Shown: positions 1-8,447, counted from the first letter of the stretch. The stretch is DNA of 34,202 nt from an uncultured Ruminococcus sp. (GCA_902763835.1 CACWTQ010000036.1:1-34202), one strand, 5' to 3'. Notes: generated from the sequence alone by a model not told the origin. Made by a program: numbers and translations.

Positions 1-92
1 CCGCAGGAATACTGACGTATTTCAAGGTGTTGTAACGACACACAGGGCAAATTAGACAAGTATAAATGTTCAAGTTATTTTCTGACAGTTCC
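1..92 (-). repeat. M1 element, copy 1 (cut by window edge)
   Basis: Miniature inverted-repeat element of the M1 family. The end visible here is the GGAACTGTCAG end, read on the minus strand, and the internal part matches the other copies at 1719, 3462 and 17262 almost base for base. The opposite end lies outside the window. The three bases next to the element (93-95, TTA on the plus strand) are the TAA stop codon of miaB, so the element was inserted exactly at that codon. No coding capacity. Confidence 0.85.
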
Positions 93-1499
93 TTACGCAA
101 GCTCACCGTTCAAAATCCAGTTTCTTGCTTTGGTAATCCTAACGTTCACAAACCGACCGATAAGACTTTCATCTCCCGGAAAATCAACTATAATATTACC
201 GCTCGTTCTTGCCGTAAGGATTCCGTCCTTGTCAGTTTTGCCCTCAACAAGAACTCTAACTGTTCTGTCAAGCATAGACGCACAGCGTTTTGCGGCAATC
301 TCCTCCTGAACTTTTAAAAGTTCCGCAAACCATTCCGTTTTCTGCTTATGAGTGCAGGGGTCGGGCATTGTCGCCGCAGGAGTACCCTCTCTTGGAGAAT
401 ATATAAACGTAAATAGTGATGTAAACTCAACCTCTTTCACAAGCGAAACAGTGTCAAGGAACTCCTCGTATGTTTCCCCGGGGAAGCCTACTATAACATC
501 TGAGGTAAGACTTAAATTGGGGATTCTTTCCTTGGCGTAATTAATGATATCGAGATATTTCGCTCTGTCATAGTGACGGTTCATAGCCTTTAAAACTCTG
601 TCGTTACCCGACTGGAACGGCAGATGAAGATGCGTCGAAATATGCTTGCTGTCTGCGATAACGTCAATAAGCTCCTTTGAACAGTCTTTTGGGTGCGATG
701 TCATAAACCTGAGCCAATAATCACCCTCAATTTTGTCAATCTCCGCAAGCAGCTCTGCAAACGATTTTTTTTCGTCAAGAGTTTTTCCGTAGGAATTAAC
801 ATTCTGACCGAGAAGTGTAATATCCTTGTAACCTGCGTTTATCATTTCTCTTGCTTCGTTCACAACGTCCTCGAATTTACGGCTTCGCTCACGTCCTCTG
901 GTATACGGAACAATGCAGTATGTACAAAAATTATTGCAGCCGTACATAATCGGCAGCCAGCCTTTAAACGTTCCGTCACGTCTTGTCGGGATTCCCTCGT
1001 AAACCGTTTTATCGTCAACACCTGTTTCGTAAACTCTCTTTCCGACCGTTACGGCATTGTAGAAAAGCTCGGGGAACTTATGAAGTGAGTGTGTGCCGAA
1101 CACTAGACCAACAAACGGAAAGCTCTTGTACAGTCTGTCGGTGACGTGCTTCTGCTCCATCATACAGCCGCAAAGCCCAATCAGCACAGAGGGGTGTTTT
1201 CTCTTAATGTTTTTCAAAGCACCGACATTTCCGAAAACTCTGTCTTCTGCGTGTTCTCTCACGGCACAGGTATTGAAAAGGATAAAGTCGGCATCTTCCG
1301 TTTTCTCGGTAAAGTCAAAGCCCATATCGGAGAGCATACCCTTGATTTTTTCGCTGTCCGCCACGTTCTGCTGACAGCCGTAGGTTCTGATACAGGCTAA
1401 TGGAACATCTCCCCTTGCACGAACAGACATAACGTCCGCTGACATTGCAGTGTAATTTTTTTCGTCGCTGAATTCCTTATATGTAATATTGCCAGCCAA
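93..1499 (-). CDS. miaB: tRNA-2-methylthio-N6-dimethylallyladenosine synthase (MiaB)
   Basis: Radical SAM methylthiotransferase that adds the 2-methylthio group to i6A37 of tRNAs reading UNN codons, using two 4Fe-4S clusters. Visible: N-terminal UPF0004 domain with the three cluster cysteines (TYGCQQN, Cys42; FNTCAVRE, Cys78; LCGCMMEQ, Cys112), the radical SAM CxxxCxxC motif in YGCNNFCTYCIVPYTRGRE near residue 190, and a C-terminal TRAM-like segment. About 468 residues, normal for the family. A longer frame opens at GTG 1508, but the AGGAG at 1508-1512 overlaps that GTG and is 8 nt from the in-frame TTG at 1499, so I prefer TTG. A promoter lies at 1589-1617. The stop codon TAA is the insertion site of an M1 element. 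MiaB rather than MtaB or RimO is favoured by the FNTCAVREHAED and YGCNNFCTYCIVPYTRGRE segments. Confidence 0.93.
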   Translation of the reverse strand: MAGNITYKEFSDEKNYTAMSADVMSVRARGDVPLACIRTYGCQQNVADSEKIKGMLSDMGFDFTEKTEDADFILFNTCAVREHAEDRVFGNVGALKNIKRKHPSVLIGLCGCMMEQKHVTDRLYKSFPFVGLVFGTHSLHKFPELFYNAVTVGKRVYETGVDDKTVYEGIPTRRDGTFKGWLPIMYGCNNFCTYCIVPYTRGRERSRKFEDVVNEAREMINAGYKDITLLGQNVNSYGKTLDEKKSFAELLAEIDKIEGDYWLRFMTSHPKDCSKELIDVIADSKHISTHLHLPFQSGNDRVLKAMNRHYDRAKYLDIINYAKERIPNLSLTSDVIVGFPGETYEEFLDTVSLVKEVEFTSLFTFIYSPREGTPAATMPDPCTHKQKTEWFAELLKVQEEIAAKRCASMLDRTVRVLVEGKTDKDGILTARTSGNIIVDFPGDESLIGRFVNVRITKARNWILNGELA

Positions 1500-1588
1500 G
1501 TGCCACACTCCTTAAATTTATATTCATTAATATGTCATTTATTATCAGAAAAATTACAAATATGTAACGCTTCATAATCTCACATTAT

Positions 1589-1617
1589 ATAATACCACAA
1601 AACGGAGAAATCTTCAA
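1589..1617 (-). promoter_or_regulatory. Promoter for miaB
   Basis: On the minus strand TTGAAG (1612-1617) and TATTAT (1589-1594) are separated by 17 bp, a good SigA-type match. It leaves an untranslated leader of roughly 80 nt before the miaB start. Confidence 0.6.
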
Positions 1618-1654
1618 GCACTGCGGAGATTTTAATAAAATGTTCATTTAATTT

Positions 1655-1700
1655 AATGCGTAGTTCGTAATGCGTAATTATTTTTGATTAATGCAAATAA
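1655..1700. repeat. M5-type end sequences (ATGCGTAATT), remnant
   Basis: The sequence TAATGCGTAGTTCGTAATGC followed by GTAATTATTT repeats the terminal motif ATGCGTAATTATTT of the M5 element at 20202. No partner end is visible nearby, so this looks like a decayed or solo end. A comparable remnant in inverse orientation is at about 5812-5835. Confidence 0.45.
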
Positions 1701-1715
1701 TAAGTTTAAAATGAT

Positions 1716-1842
1716 TTAGGAACTGTCAGAAAATAACTTGAACATTTATACTTGTCTAATTTGCCCTGTGTGTCGTTACAACACCTTGAAATACGTCAGT
1801 ATTCCTGCGAAATTGTTCAACTTATTTCCCAACAGTTCCTTA
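1716..1842 (+). repeat. M1 element, copy 2 (121 bp form with TTA duplication)
   Basis: Element 1719-1839 begins GGAACTGTCAGAAAATAACT and ends, on the complementary strand, GGAACTGTTGGGAAATAAGT. Both sides carry TTA (1716-1718 and 1840-1842), consistent with a 3-bp TNA target duplication. Compared with the 155 bp form at 3462 it lacks about 34 bp of one arm next to the centre. An open frame running out of this element into the following lipoprotein gene (starting 1752) is not a real N-terminus. Confidence 0.85.
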
Positions 1843-1863
1843 AAATAACAATTTCTAAAATTT

Positions 1864-1897
1864 GGACGTACCATTTTTACAATGGTACGTCCTTTTT
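1864..1897 (+). terminator. Hairpin with T-run, terminator-like
   Basis: A perfect 12-bp stem GGACGTACCATT / AATGGTACGTCC with a 5-nt loop is followed by TTTTT. It lies between the M1 copy and the lipoprotein ribosome binding site, with no plus-strand gene before it, so it could be an attenuator of the lipoprotein transcript or a relic of a lost gene. Confidence 0.5.
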
Positions 1898-1961
1898 ATG
1901 TATAAATTTCTCACTAAAGGAAATTAATAATATTATCAAACTCACAGGAGGAGTTCAGAAT

Positions 1962-3134
1962 ATGAACAGAAAAATTCTTGTTTTTATATTGGCACTTTCT
2001 CTAAGTGCTTCGTTTGCAGGCTGCAAGACCTCACCAATGGTTGAAAATACCGCTCCGACCGCTTCAAACACAGAGATTCACACCGACACGGAAACTAAAC
2101 AGCCAAACGGTTTAAATACGGACACCGATACAGTAATCGATAAATCCGAATTGATAAGCTCCGAGGACATCAAAGAGATTTCAGACACCGATACAGCCGC
2201 CGAAAAGGACACCGACACGGAAAACACCCTATCGCCGTCTAGTATTGATATAGGCGGAATAACTTTTGAATCCGAGCCTATTCCATTTGATAAAGCACTA
2301 AAGATATCTGATATGGAAGACATCGACTGCACAATTTTCGGAGATACACTTTACATTCTCGAAAAGAAAAATCTCCGCACCTACACCATTACCGACAGCT
2401 CTATTATCAAAGAAAACGACATCAAGCTTGACAACAAATATGAGAGAGTAGATGCCGATGCTTTCGGAAATATTTATCTCAGCGACAGCAAGTTCAATGC
2501 GGCTTTGCTCAACGATGACGGCACTGTAACGGAGCTTGACCTTACAGGTAAGCTTGCTATGTCAAAAGTTATGAATTTCGGTCTGAACAGCAACGGCAAA
2601 GATATTATCCGCAAATATGTTGACGGCGAAATTGAAGAGTGGCTTCTTGACGGCACAGACACGGACACAGCCGCCGAAGAAGATACCGACACCCAAACCG
2701 ACACCGATAAGGACACGGAAGATCAGCCACGATTTACAAAAATAAGTGACATTGAATTTTCGGGAAATCACATTCTTATAGGCGGCAGCTTCAATGACGG
2801 AAAGGACACCCTGAGAGCCGCCGTGTTCGACTATGACGGCAATCAGACAGCACTTACCGACAATAAAATTTCGGGTGACAACATTGTTTCAATGACGGAA
2901 ACAGACAACGCAATTATCATATCCACGGGAAGTAATCTTTCCCTTTGGCAGAATGACGGCACGGAAATCGGTCAAACAAAGAGCAGTGAAACGGCAGTTC
3001 TTTTCGGCACGGAGAATCCTGTATGGATAAATGATGTATTTTCTATGAACGACGGTTCAGTTCTTATGATTTGCTCGGCTGAAAATGATAAGGGCGAAAT
3101 TAATGTTTTGGCTTACAGCGTAAGAGTAGTTTAA
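1962..3134 (+). CDS. Secreted lipoprotein with Asp-Thr-rich linkers, function unknown
   Basis: 390 residues. The ATG at 1962 is preceded by AGGAGG (1946-1951) and starts a lipoprotein signal peptide with lipobox ending SFAGC (Cys21), so the product should be diacylglyceryl-modified and anchored outside the membrane. Mature part: a low-complexity Asp/Thr/Glu stretch (residues 40-90), then a region with repeated beta-strand-like segments (about 95-390) reminiscent of a beta-propeller, interrupted by a second Asp-Thr-rich insert at 232-255. The two acidic stretches share the core DTDTAAE(K/E)DTDT, also similar at the DNA level. I do not recognise the family; the open frame extends upstream into the M1 element but that part has no start signal or signal peptide. 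A terminator follows at 3173-3208. Confidence 0.75.
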   Translation: MNRKILVFILALSLSASFAGCKTSPMVENTAPTASNTEIHTDTETKQPNGLNTDTDTVIDKSELISSEDIKEISDTDTAAEKDTDTENTLSPSSIDIGGITFESEPIPFDKALKISDMEDIDCTIFGDTLYILEKKNLRTYTITDSSIIKENDIKLDNKYERVDADAFGNIYLSDSKFNAALLNDDGTVTELDLTGKLAMSKVMNFGLNSNGKDIIRKYVDGEIEEWLLDGTDTDTAAEEDTDTQTDTDKDTEDQPRFTKISDIEFSGNHILIGGSFNDGKDTLRAAVFDYDGNQTALTDNKISGDNIVSMTETDNAIIISTGSNLSLWQNDGTEIGQTKSSETAVLFGTENPVWINDVFSMNDGSVLMICSAENDKGEINVLAYSVRVV

Positions 3135-3172
3135 CGGTACTATCCACTGATATTTGATTTTTATTTTTAAAA

Positions 3173-3208
3173 AAGCACCTCTCCGAATTCTTCGGGGAAG
3201 TGCTTTTT
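3173..3208 (+). terminator. Rho-independent terminator after the lipoprotein gene
   Basis: Stem AAGCACCTCTCCGAA / TTCGGGGAAGTGCTT (two mismatches) with a 3-nt loop followed by a T-run. A-run before the stem makes it possibly bidirectional. The M3 element starts directly at its T-run. Confidence 0.75.
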
Positions 3209-3461
3209 ATACTCACTGTCTAAAAGATTTACCATTTTAAAGTTTGGTCAAGCTTTTTAAAGCTTGCGGGGTGCAGGGGCAGAGCCCTGCTCGCTGACGG
3301 AACAAATTATCGTAGAAAAATAAGTTACCCTCAGCGAAACTAAGGAACTATTCTTACATAATAAAAATAAAGCATATACAAAAACGTATCTATCCGTACA
3401 GAACAACAAAGGCAACAGCACAGCGAATTGCCGGTCTAAGAAAGAAAAGTGGTAAATCTTA
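3207..3461 (+). repeat. M3 element, copy 1 (right end lost to M1)
   Basis: Begins TTATACTC and continues through the family core AAAGTTTGGTCAAGC, the hairpin GCAGGGGCAGAGCCCTGC and ACCCTCAGCGAAACTAA to GGTAAATCTTA. The homologous copy at 10020-10290 continues from CTTA into ACGCTTTCGAGTATAA; here the sequence switches to M1 instead. The right inverted repeat of M3 is therefore missing. Confidence 0.7.
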
Positions 3462-3619
3462 GGAACTGTTGGGAAATAAGTTGAACAATTTATACGCAAG
3501 ATAATTTGTTCTGTGTTAGGCACAACACCGCAGGAATACTGACGTATTTCAAGGTGTTGTAACGACACACAGGGCAAATTAGACAAGTATAAATGTTCTT
3601 ATTTTCTGACAGTTCCTTA
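3459..3619 (+). repeat. M1 element, copy 3 (full 155 bp form)
   Basis: Element 3462-3616 with both ends (GGAACTGTTGGGAAATAAGT on the left; GGAACTGTCAGAAAATAAG on the minus strand at the right). TTA flanks both sides (3459-3461, 3617-3619). Nearly the whole element is self-complementary: AATTTGTTCTGTGT near the left arm pairs with ACACACAGGGCAAATT on the right, and ACAACACC with GGTGTTGT around a central GAATAC/GTATTTC. The right TTA is the TAA stop of pncC; the left TTA belongs to a truncated M3. Confidence 0.88.
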
Positions 3620-4111
3620 ATGTTCGTTAAAGCTATCTGCAAACTCTGCTGCTTTTTTCAGGCAGTACTCCGCACAGCGACGGCGAATCTCTCCCCTATC
3701 GTTACAGCCGTCAAGATTGAAATTTTTCTTTTCGGAGAAAACTCCGCTCCTTGTCGCAAATCCAATGCAAACAGTACCCACGGGATTTTCCTCCGTTCCG
3801 CCTGTAGGTCCGGCAACTCCCGTAGTACTTACGGCTATGTCTGCATTTGAGATTTTACGCACACCCTCTGCCATTTCTTCGGCGGTCTGAGTGCTGACCT
3901 CGGTGTACTTATCGATAGTTTCCTTTTTAACACCCAACACCGAAATTTTAATCTCGTTCGAATATGAGCAGACACCGCATTCAAACACATTGCTTGCTCC
4001 CGAAACGTCCGTTATCATTTCGGAGAGAAGTCCGCCCGTACAGCTTTCGGCAGTTGCGATTTTTAAATTTTTCTCACGTAATACTTCTACTAAATTTTCC
4101 TGAACGTTCAT
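3617..4111 (-). CDS. pncC: Nicotinamide-nucleotide amidohydrolase PncC (CinA C-terminal domain)
   Basis: Stand-alone 164-residue CinA C-terminal domain, which deamidates NMN to nicotinic acid mononucleotide in pyridine nucleotide recycling. Visible family motifs are ATAESCTGGLLSE near residue 20 and STTGVAGPTGGTEENPVGTV near residue 105. ATG at 4111 is preceded by AAGGAG at suitable spacing; an open frame upstream to 4213 has no start signal and encodes nothing like the family. The competence/ADP-ribose pyrophosphatase N-terminal half of full CinA is absent, which is common for this enzyme. Its TAA stop is the junction with M1 copy 3. Confidence 0.9.
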   Translation of the reverse strand: MNVQENLVEVLREKNLKIATAESCTGGLLSEMITDVSGASNVFECGVCSYSNEIKISVLGVKKETIDKYTEVSTQTAEEMAEGVRKISNADIAVSTTGVAGPTGGTEENPVGTVCIGFATRSGVFSEKKNFNLDGCNDRGEIRRRCAEYCLKKAAEFADSFNEH

Positions 4112-4288
4112 ACTTTTTAAACTCCTTTTTATTATACTGATGAACACTGAAAATGTATATTTGACGCATAATAGACCTACTAACCTACTATAATAATACA
4201 TCAAAAAATACATAAAATCAATCCAAAAAATTTATATCTGTACTCAACCCATAATTACGTATTAATTAAAAAGGTTACAATTTTGAAG

Positions 4289-4317
4289 TTGAAAAGTACG
4301 TGAATTTTTGGTATATT
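4289..4317 (+). promoter_or_regulatory. Promoter for the CrtO-like gene and rsmE
   Basis: TTGAAA (4289-4294) and TATATT (4312-4317) with a 17-bp spacer, about 38 bp before the predicted start at 4355. Confidence 0.6.
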
Positions 4318-4354
4318 TTATATAGACACGATTTATCGAAAAGAGGTGAGAAAG

Positions 4355-4894
4355 TTGCTAAAAAACATTAGTTTGGGAATGACAATAATTATTAACATAA
4401 TTATAATATGCTTATGGGACTTTCTCTCCTATATTCTCTCCCGAAACATCGGTCAGAAACATGTAAACTACAGGAAATTCCCCTATCGTGCATATAAGTA
4501 CGAACAAAAAGGAAAATTCTATACTGAGAATTTCGACATTGAAAAATGGTATAAGTTTCTGCCTATCAAGTACAACCTACTGGGATTAAACTCCAAAAAA
4601 ATTTCTGAGGCAGATATACCGAAGTTAAAGACCTATCTTACGTACACTTGCAGAAGTGAGTTCTGTAACATTGTAAATTGTTTATATTTTCTGTTTGCAA
4701 TAACAATGAATATCCCGTATCTGGGATTTATTATAGGAGTAATTGCTGTAATAATAAATATTCCATTTATATTAGCAAACAGGTACGTAAGATTTTTCCT
4801 GCTCAACGAATGTGTAAAGAAACGAAAGGAACGTCAGATTCTCGATTATATTGAAGAGAACAATCCCGATAAATACGATTTGGATAATTTTTGA
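4355..4894 (+). CDS. Putative membrane acyltransferase, CrtO-like (glycosyl-4,4'-diaponeurosporenoate acyltransferase family)
   Basis: About 179 residues with one N-terminal and two C-terminal membrane segments. The central and C-terminal sequence fits the CrtO acyltransferase family from memory: WYKFLP, then TCRSE before a membrane pair, then NIPFILANRYVRFFLL where the family has NLPCIIAQRYNR-like sequence. The family name comes from staphyloxanthin synthesis, but no carotenoid gene is nearby, so the acceptor here is unknown. GTG at 4346 overlaps the AGAGGTGAG binding site, whereas TTG at 4355 has correct spacing. It is followed after 9 nt by rsmE, so both are probably one transcript. The assignment is by motif recall, not alignment. 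Confidence 0.6.
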   Translation: MLKNISLGMTIIINIIIICLWDFLSYILSRNIGQKHVNYRKFPYRAYKYEQKGKFYTENFDIEKWYKFLPIKYNLLGLNSKKISEADIPKLKTYLTYTCRSEFCNIVNCLYFLFAITMNIPYLGFIIGVIAVIINIPFILANRYVRFFLLNECVKKRKERQILDYIEENNPDKYDLDNF

Positions 4895-4903
4895 GGTAAC
4901 ATT

Positions 4904-5689
4904 ATGGCTTGGTTTTTTTCAGATATTGTGACAACCCCCGTTCACACCATAACGGGCGAAAACGCACAGCATATTATTAAATCACTGAGAATGAAAATCG
5001 GCGAGGAGCTTTCAATCTGCGACGGCAGCAAAATTCAATACGACTGCAAAATAGAAAGCATTAACAGCGGAAATGTTGATGTAACCGTGATTAATTCATA
5101 CCCCTGCAAGAACGAACCGCACACTAAGGTCACACTGTATCAGGCACTTACAAAGGGCGACAAAATGGACTTTATCATTCAGAAATCCGTTGAACTGGGT
5201 GTAACGGAGATTGTACCCATACTTACTGCAAGATGTGTTTCACGCCCCGATGAAAAGTCGATGAAAAAGAAAATCGAACGCTGGAACAAAATCGCACTGC
5301 AAGCGGCTATGCAGTCACGCAGGGGGATTATACCGATTGTAAAGCCGCTGATGAAGCTTAACGATGCCGCAAAGCAGGCAGGCGGTACTGCTGTAGTCTG
5401 CTATGAGCTGGGCGGCAGACCCCTCGGGGAGCTTACGGAAACACGCAGGACGGAACTGTCGATTTTTATCGGAAGCGAGGGCGGATTTGAGAGTTCGGAG
5501 ATTGAGGAGATTATTAATAACGGAGGTTCGGCGGCAACATTGGGCAACAGGATTCTCAGAGCCGAAACAGCACCGCTGGCGGCACTTTCGGTTATTATGT
5601 ACTTAACAGGCAATTTCGGAAACGAGGACACGGAAGTCAGAACAGACAACGGCGAGAATGCCCACGGCGGTAATTGGTCGTGTTTGTGA
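4904..5689 (+). CDS. rsmE: 16S rRNA m3U1498 methyltransferase (RsmE)
   Basis: SPOUT-class methyltransferase that methylates N3 of U1498 in 16S rRNA using SAM. N-terminal PUA-like domain (residues 1-75, including HIIKSLRMKIGEEL), then the knotted SPOUT domain with KGDKMDFIIQKSVELGV, FIGSEGGFESSEIE and LGNRILRAETAPLAAL. Length 261, with about 20 extra residues after the usual end that look low in conservation. ATG 4904 lies 9 nt after the stop of the upstream gene, and GAGGTAA spans that stop codon, suggesting coupled translation. A bidirectional terminator follows at 5736. Confidence 0.93.
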   Translation: MAWFFSDIVTTPVHTITGENAQHIIKSLRMKIGEELSICDGSKIQYDCKIESINSGNVDVTVINSYPCKNEPHTKVTLYQALTKGDKMDFIIQKSVELGVTEIVPILTARCVSRPDEKSMKKKIERWNKIALQAAMQSRRGIIPIVKPLMKLNDAAKQAGGTAVVCYELGGRPLGELTETRRTELSIFIGSEGGFESSEIEEIINNGGSAATLGNRILRAETAPLAALSVIMYLTGNFGNEDTEVRTDNGENAHGGNWSCL

Positions 5690-5704
5690 AGCATTCTACA
5701 AAGG

Positions 5705-5719
5705 ACTATCTTCACGTGT
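5705..5719 (-). repeat. M4 end, solo
   Basis: ACTATCTTCACGTGT followed by a run of A, identical to the right end of the M4 element at 29839-30007. No matching left end is seen between here and rsmE, so this is a solo end or relic. Confidence 0.55.
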
Positions 5720-5735
5720 TAAAAAAACGAAAAAA

Positions 5736-5760
5736 GAGCAGTTATTTAACTGCTCTCCTT
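5736..5760. terminator. Bidirectional terminator between rsmE and the carboxypeptidase gene
   Basis: Perfect 9-bp stem GAGCAGTTA / TAACTGCTC with a 2-nt loop. T-rich on the plus side and an A-run on the left that becomes a T-run on the minus strand, so it can serve both converging genes. Confidence 0.75.
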
Positions 5761-5844
5761 TTTATTAAAAATTTCGATTACTAACACTAGAAAAACAAAC
5801 CCGAACTCCGCCGCAATTACGCATTACGAGTTACGTACTGATAC

Positions 5845-7200
5845 TCACTCTTCGTAGTATTCGCCGTCATCACCATTGTCGGAGTAATCGTTTCCGTCAT
5901 CGGTTTTGTAGTTTTCATCGTAGTCATCATAGTAGTCTACATATTCAAGTTCGCTGCCATTACGATCCTTGTCACTGCTTTCGCCGTCGTCTTCATCGTT
6001 CCAGAACGAATCATTCTCCCAATCGTCGTTATTGGACTTCTTTCCCGAACGGTCTGAGTCACGCTCCGTATCATTGTATGGGTCGTAATCAACAAAATCC
6101 TTAATTATAAGGTCGGAGTTGTCAAAACTCCATTCGGAGGTTGCGTTGTTGGGAATCGCAGAAGAATCCTTCGACACATCAACCGTCACAATAAAGCCGC
6201 CGATATTATCTCCCGAAACATTATAAGGAAACTTCTCCGAATCAGCCGGCACCGGAATTTCGGTATTGTTAAATGCAACCAGCTTCGGAACATAGTACAC
6301 AAACCATTTTCCCTTGCTGCCCTCATCAATCAGCAGACCGCCGTTATCAAAGGTATACTTTTGAATACCCGTGATATACTCTTCAAGACATAGATTATGC
6401 TTTGTCATAAAAAGTGAATGAGCCTTGCCTACATAACGGAAATGCCACGATTCATAGCCTATTCCCGTGATGTTAGTTTTGTCATTCGGATATCTCAGGA
6501 TAAAGCCGTAGTCATTGCAGTTCTCAGAAAGCCAGCTGAAATCGCCCTCGCCGTCAAGCTCGACCATTTCGTTATCTTTATTTATAGCCGCCGTATCAAA
6601 GCAGTAGCCTGTCTGATGTTCGCTGAATCCCGGAACAGCAACATAATAAGCCGTTGACTTTTTGCCTGTTTCCTTAACTGAATCATCGTAAATTTTCTGC
6701 TGGTCGTTCTTGCTTCTGTAGGAGCTGGAAATCAAAATAGAAGTTTTTCCTTTTGCTTCCTTGAACGCATCGAAAAATACGTTCATATTATCGAGAACAA
6801 CACTGTTAATCATCATATTGTCTTCCTTAACGCCTACCGAACTTGAAATATTCTCATATATATTAACGAGATTTTCGCCGTCAATTCTCGATTCGTGCTG
6901 ATAGTTTACAAGAACGAGAGAGCCTTTGTAAATCTCCTCGTTAAGCACAGATACAAAACGATATCCGTTCGGAAGATTGCTTTCCTCTTCAAAAGCATTC
7001 GGAGATATGGCTCTTGAATTTATGCCCTCTAGAGTATTTCCCGATGAAGTGTTTAAGGGTTCGGCAACATTTTTGTTCTGTGTTATTTCACTCAATTTAT
7101 GCCCTGATACAAGCATTGTTGCGATACCCAATACAAATATCAGCATAACTATTGCAGCCAAAAAACCGTTTGGAACAGATATTTTACTTTTTCTTCTCAC
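5845..7200 (-). CDS. D-alanyl-D-alanine carboxypeptidase, VanY/M15B type, membrane anchored
   Basis: 451 residues. One N-terminal membrane anchor (about residues 12-32), then an extracellular M15B metallopeptidase domain that trims the terminal D-Ala of peptidoglycan stem peptides. Zinc ligands and catalytic residues fit the family: SEHQTGYCFD (His195, Asp202) and ESWHFRYVG (Glu250, His253), preceded by SSYRSKNDQQ. The last 70 residues are a very acidic Asp/Tyr/Glu/Asn tail of unknown role. GTG at 7200 has AAAGGAGG at good spacing. It starts 20 bp after tyrS and its ribosome binding site lies in that gap, so tyrS and this gene are probably one operon. VanY here is a housekeeping relative; no other vancomycin resistance gene is nearby. 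Confidence 0.88.
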   Translation of the reverse strand: MRRKSKISVPNGFLAAIVMLIFVLGIATMLVSGHKLSEITQNKNVAEPLNTSSGNTLEGINSRAISPNAFEEESNLPNGYRFVSVLNEEIYKGSLVLVNYQHESRIDGENLVNIYENISSSVGVKEDNMMINSVVLDNMNVFFDAFKEAKGKTSILISSSYRSKNDQQKIYDDSVKETGKKSTAYYVAVPGFSEHQTGYCFDTAAINKDNEMVELDGEGDFSWLSENCNDYGFILRYPNDKTNITGIGYESWHFRYVGKAHSLFMTKHNLCLEEYITGIQKYTFDNGGLLIDEGSKGKWFVYYVPKLVAFNNTEIPVPADSEKFPYNVSGDNIGGFIVTVDVSKDSSAIPNNATSEWSFDNSDLIIKDFVDYDPYNDTERDSDRSGKKSNNDDWENDSFWNDEDDGESSDKDRNGSELEYVDYYDDYDENYKTDDGNDYSDNGDDGEYYEE

Positions 7201-7220
7201 AAAATAACCTCCTTTCGGGG

Positions 7221-8447
7221 TTAAAACTTAATCCTCCTGAATGCTTTCTTGCCACGCTTGACAACAATGCTGCCCTTTTCACGGATATAATCCGCCGTAA
7301 ACTCCGCATTCACGTCTGCAATCTTTTCACCGTCAACGGAAACACCGCCCTGCTGAACGTTTCTCCTTGCTTCGCTCTTTGACGGTGCAAGTCCTGCCTT
7401 TACAAGCAAATCGAGAATATTAATCTTTCCGTCGGTGAAATCGTTTTCGGAAAGCTCCGTAGTGGGAATGTCAGCCGAATCTGCACCGCCTGCAAAAAGC
7501 GACCTTGCAGCCTGCTGTGCTTTCAAAGCCTCTTCCTCGCCGTGGATAAGCTTTGTTGTTTCAAAAGCGAGAACTTCCTTAGCCTTGTTAAGCTCCGCAC
7601 CCTCAAGCTTTTCAAGCTCCGCAATCTCTTCAAGCGGCAGGAAAGTAATCATCTTAATACACTTGATAACGTCTGCATCGTCAACGTTTCTCCAGTACTG
7701 ATAGAACTCGTAGGGACTTGTCTTTTCGGGGTCGAGCCACAAAGCACCCTTTTGAGTCTTGCCCATTTTCTTGCCCTCCGAGGTTAGAAGAAGATTAATT
7801 GTCATAGCATAAGCGTCCTTGCCGAGTTTGCGGCGGATAAGCTCCGTGCCGCCGAGCATATTGCTCCACTGGTCATCGCCGCCAAACTGCATATTACAGC
7901 CGTGCTTTTGATAGAGAACATAGAAGTCGTAACTCTGCATAATCATATAGTTGAACTCCAGAAAGCTTAAGCCCCTTTCCATTCTCTGCTTATAGCACTC
8001 AGCCGTAAGCATACGATTCACGCTGAAATGAGCACCGACCTCACGCAGAAGCTCAACGTAATTTAGGTCAAGAAGCCAATCGGCATTGTTGACCATAAGA
8101 GCCTTGCCCTCGGAGAAATCTATAAACTTGCTCATCTGTTTTCTGAAGCATTCGCAGTTGTGGTCAATAGTTTCTCTTGTCATCATCTGACGCATATCCG
8201 TTCTGCCCGATGGGTCACCAATCATAGCAGTACCGCCGCCTACAAGCACAATCGGCTTGTTGCCTGCCATTTGAAGTCTTTTCATAAGGCATAGTGCCAT
8301 AAAGTGACCAACGTGCAGACTGTCTGCCGTTGGGTCAAAGCCTATATAAAAGGTAGCCTTACCCTCATTTACCAATTCTTTGATTTCGTCTTCGTCCGTT
8401 ACCTGTGCAATAAGTCCTCTTGCCTGTAACTCCTCGTATACTCCCAT
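7221..8447 (-). CDS. tyrS: Tyrosyl-tRNA synthetase
   Basis: 408 residues, class Ic aminoacyl-tRNA synthetase charging tRNA-Tyr. HIGH motif as HVGH (residues 45-48) in [21 protein letters not shown] motif as KKMGKTQKG near residue 230, and a C-terminal S4 RNA-binding domain ([25 protein letters not shown]). ATG 8447 follows AAAGGA. The upstream region has a TATAAT-like box on the minus strand at 8490-8495 but I do not see a T-box leader, unlike many Firmicutes tyrS genes. Confidence 0.96.
   Translation of the reverse strand: MGVYEELQARGLIAQVTDEDEIKELVNEGKATFYIGFDPTADSLHVGHFMALCLMKRLQMAGNKPIVLVGGGTAMIGDPSGRTDMRQMMTRETIDHNCECFRKQMSKFIDFSEGKALMVNNADWLLDLNYVELLREVGAHFSVNRMLTAECYKQRMERGLSFLEFNYMIMQSYDFYVLYQKHGCNMQFGGDDQWSNMLGGTELIRRKLGKDAYAMTINLLLTSEGKKMGKTQKGALWLDPEKTSPYEFYQYWRNVDDADVIKCIKMITFLPLEEIAELEKLEGAELNKAKEVLAFETTKLIHGEEEALKAQQAARSLFAGGADSADIPTTELSENDFTDGKINILDLLVKAGLAPSKSEARRNVQQGGVSVDGEKIADVNAEFTADYIREKGSIVVKRGKKAFRRIKF

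Noticed and set aside
1752..1961. Frame starting MSNLPCVSLQHLEIRQYSC at 1752, also present at 3586 (minus) and 17295
   Set aside because: It is translation of the M1 element itself, repeated at each copy; there is no ribosome binding site and the frame after the element is unrelated each time.
5845..7200. Vancomycin resistance operon around the VanY-type gene
   Set aside because: No vanH, vanA-type ligase, vanX or two-component genes nearby; the neighbour is tyrS.
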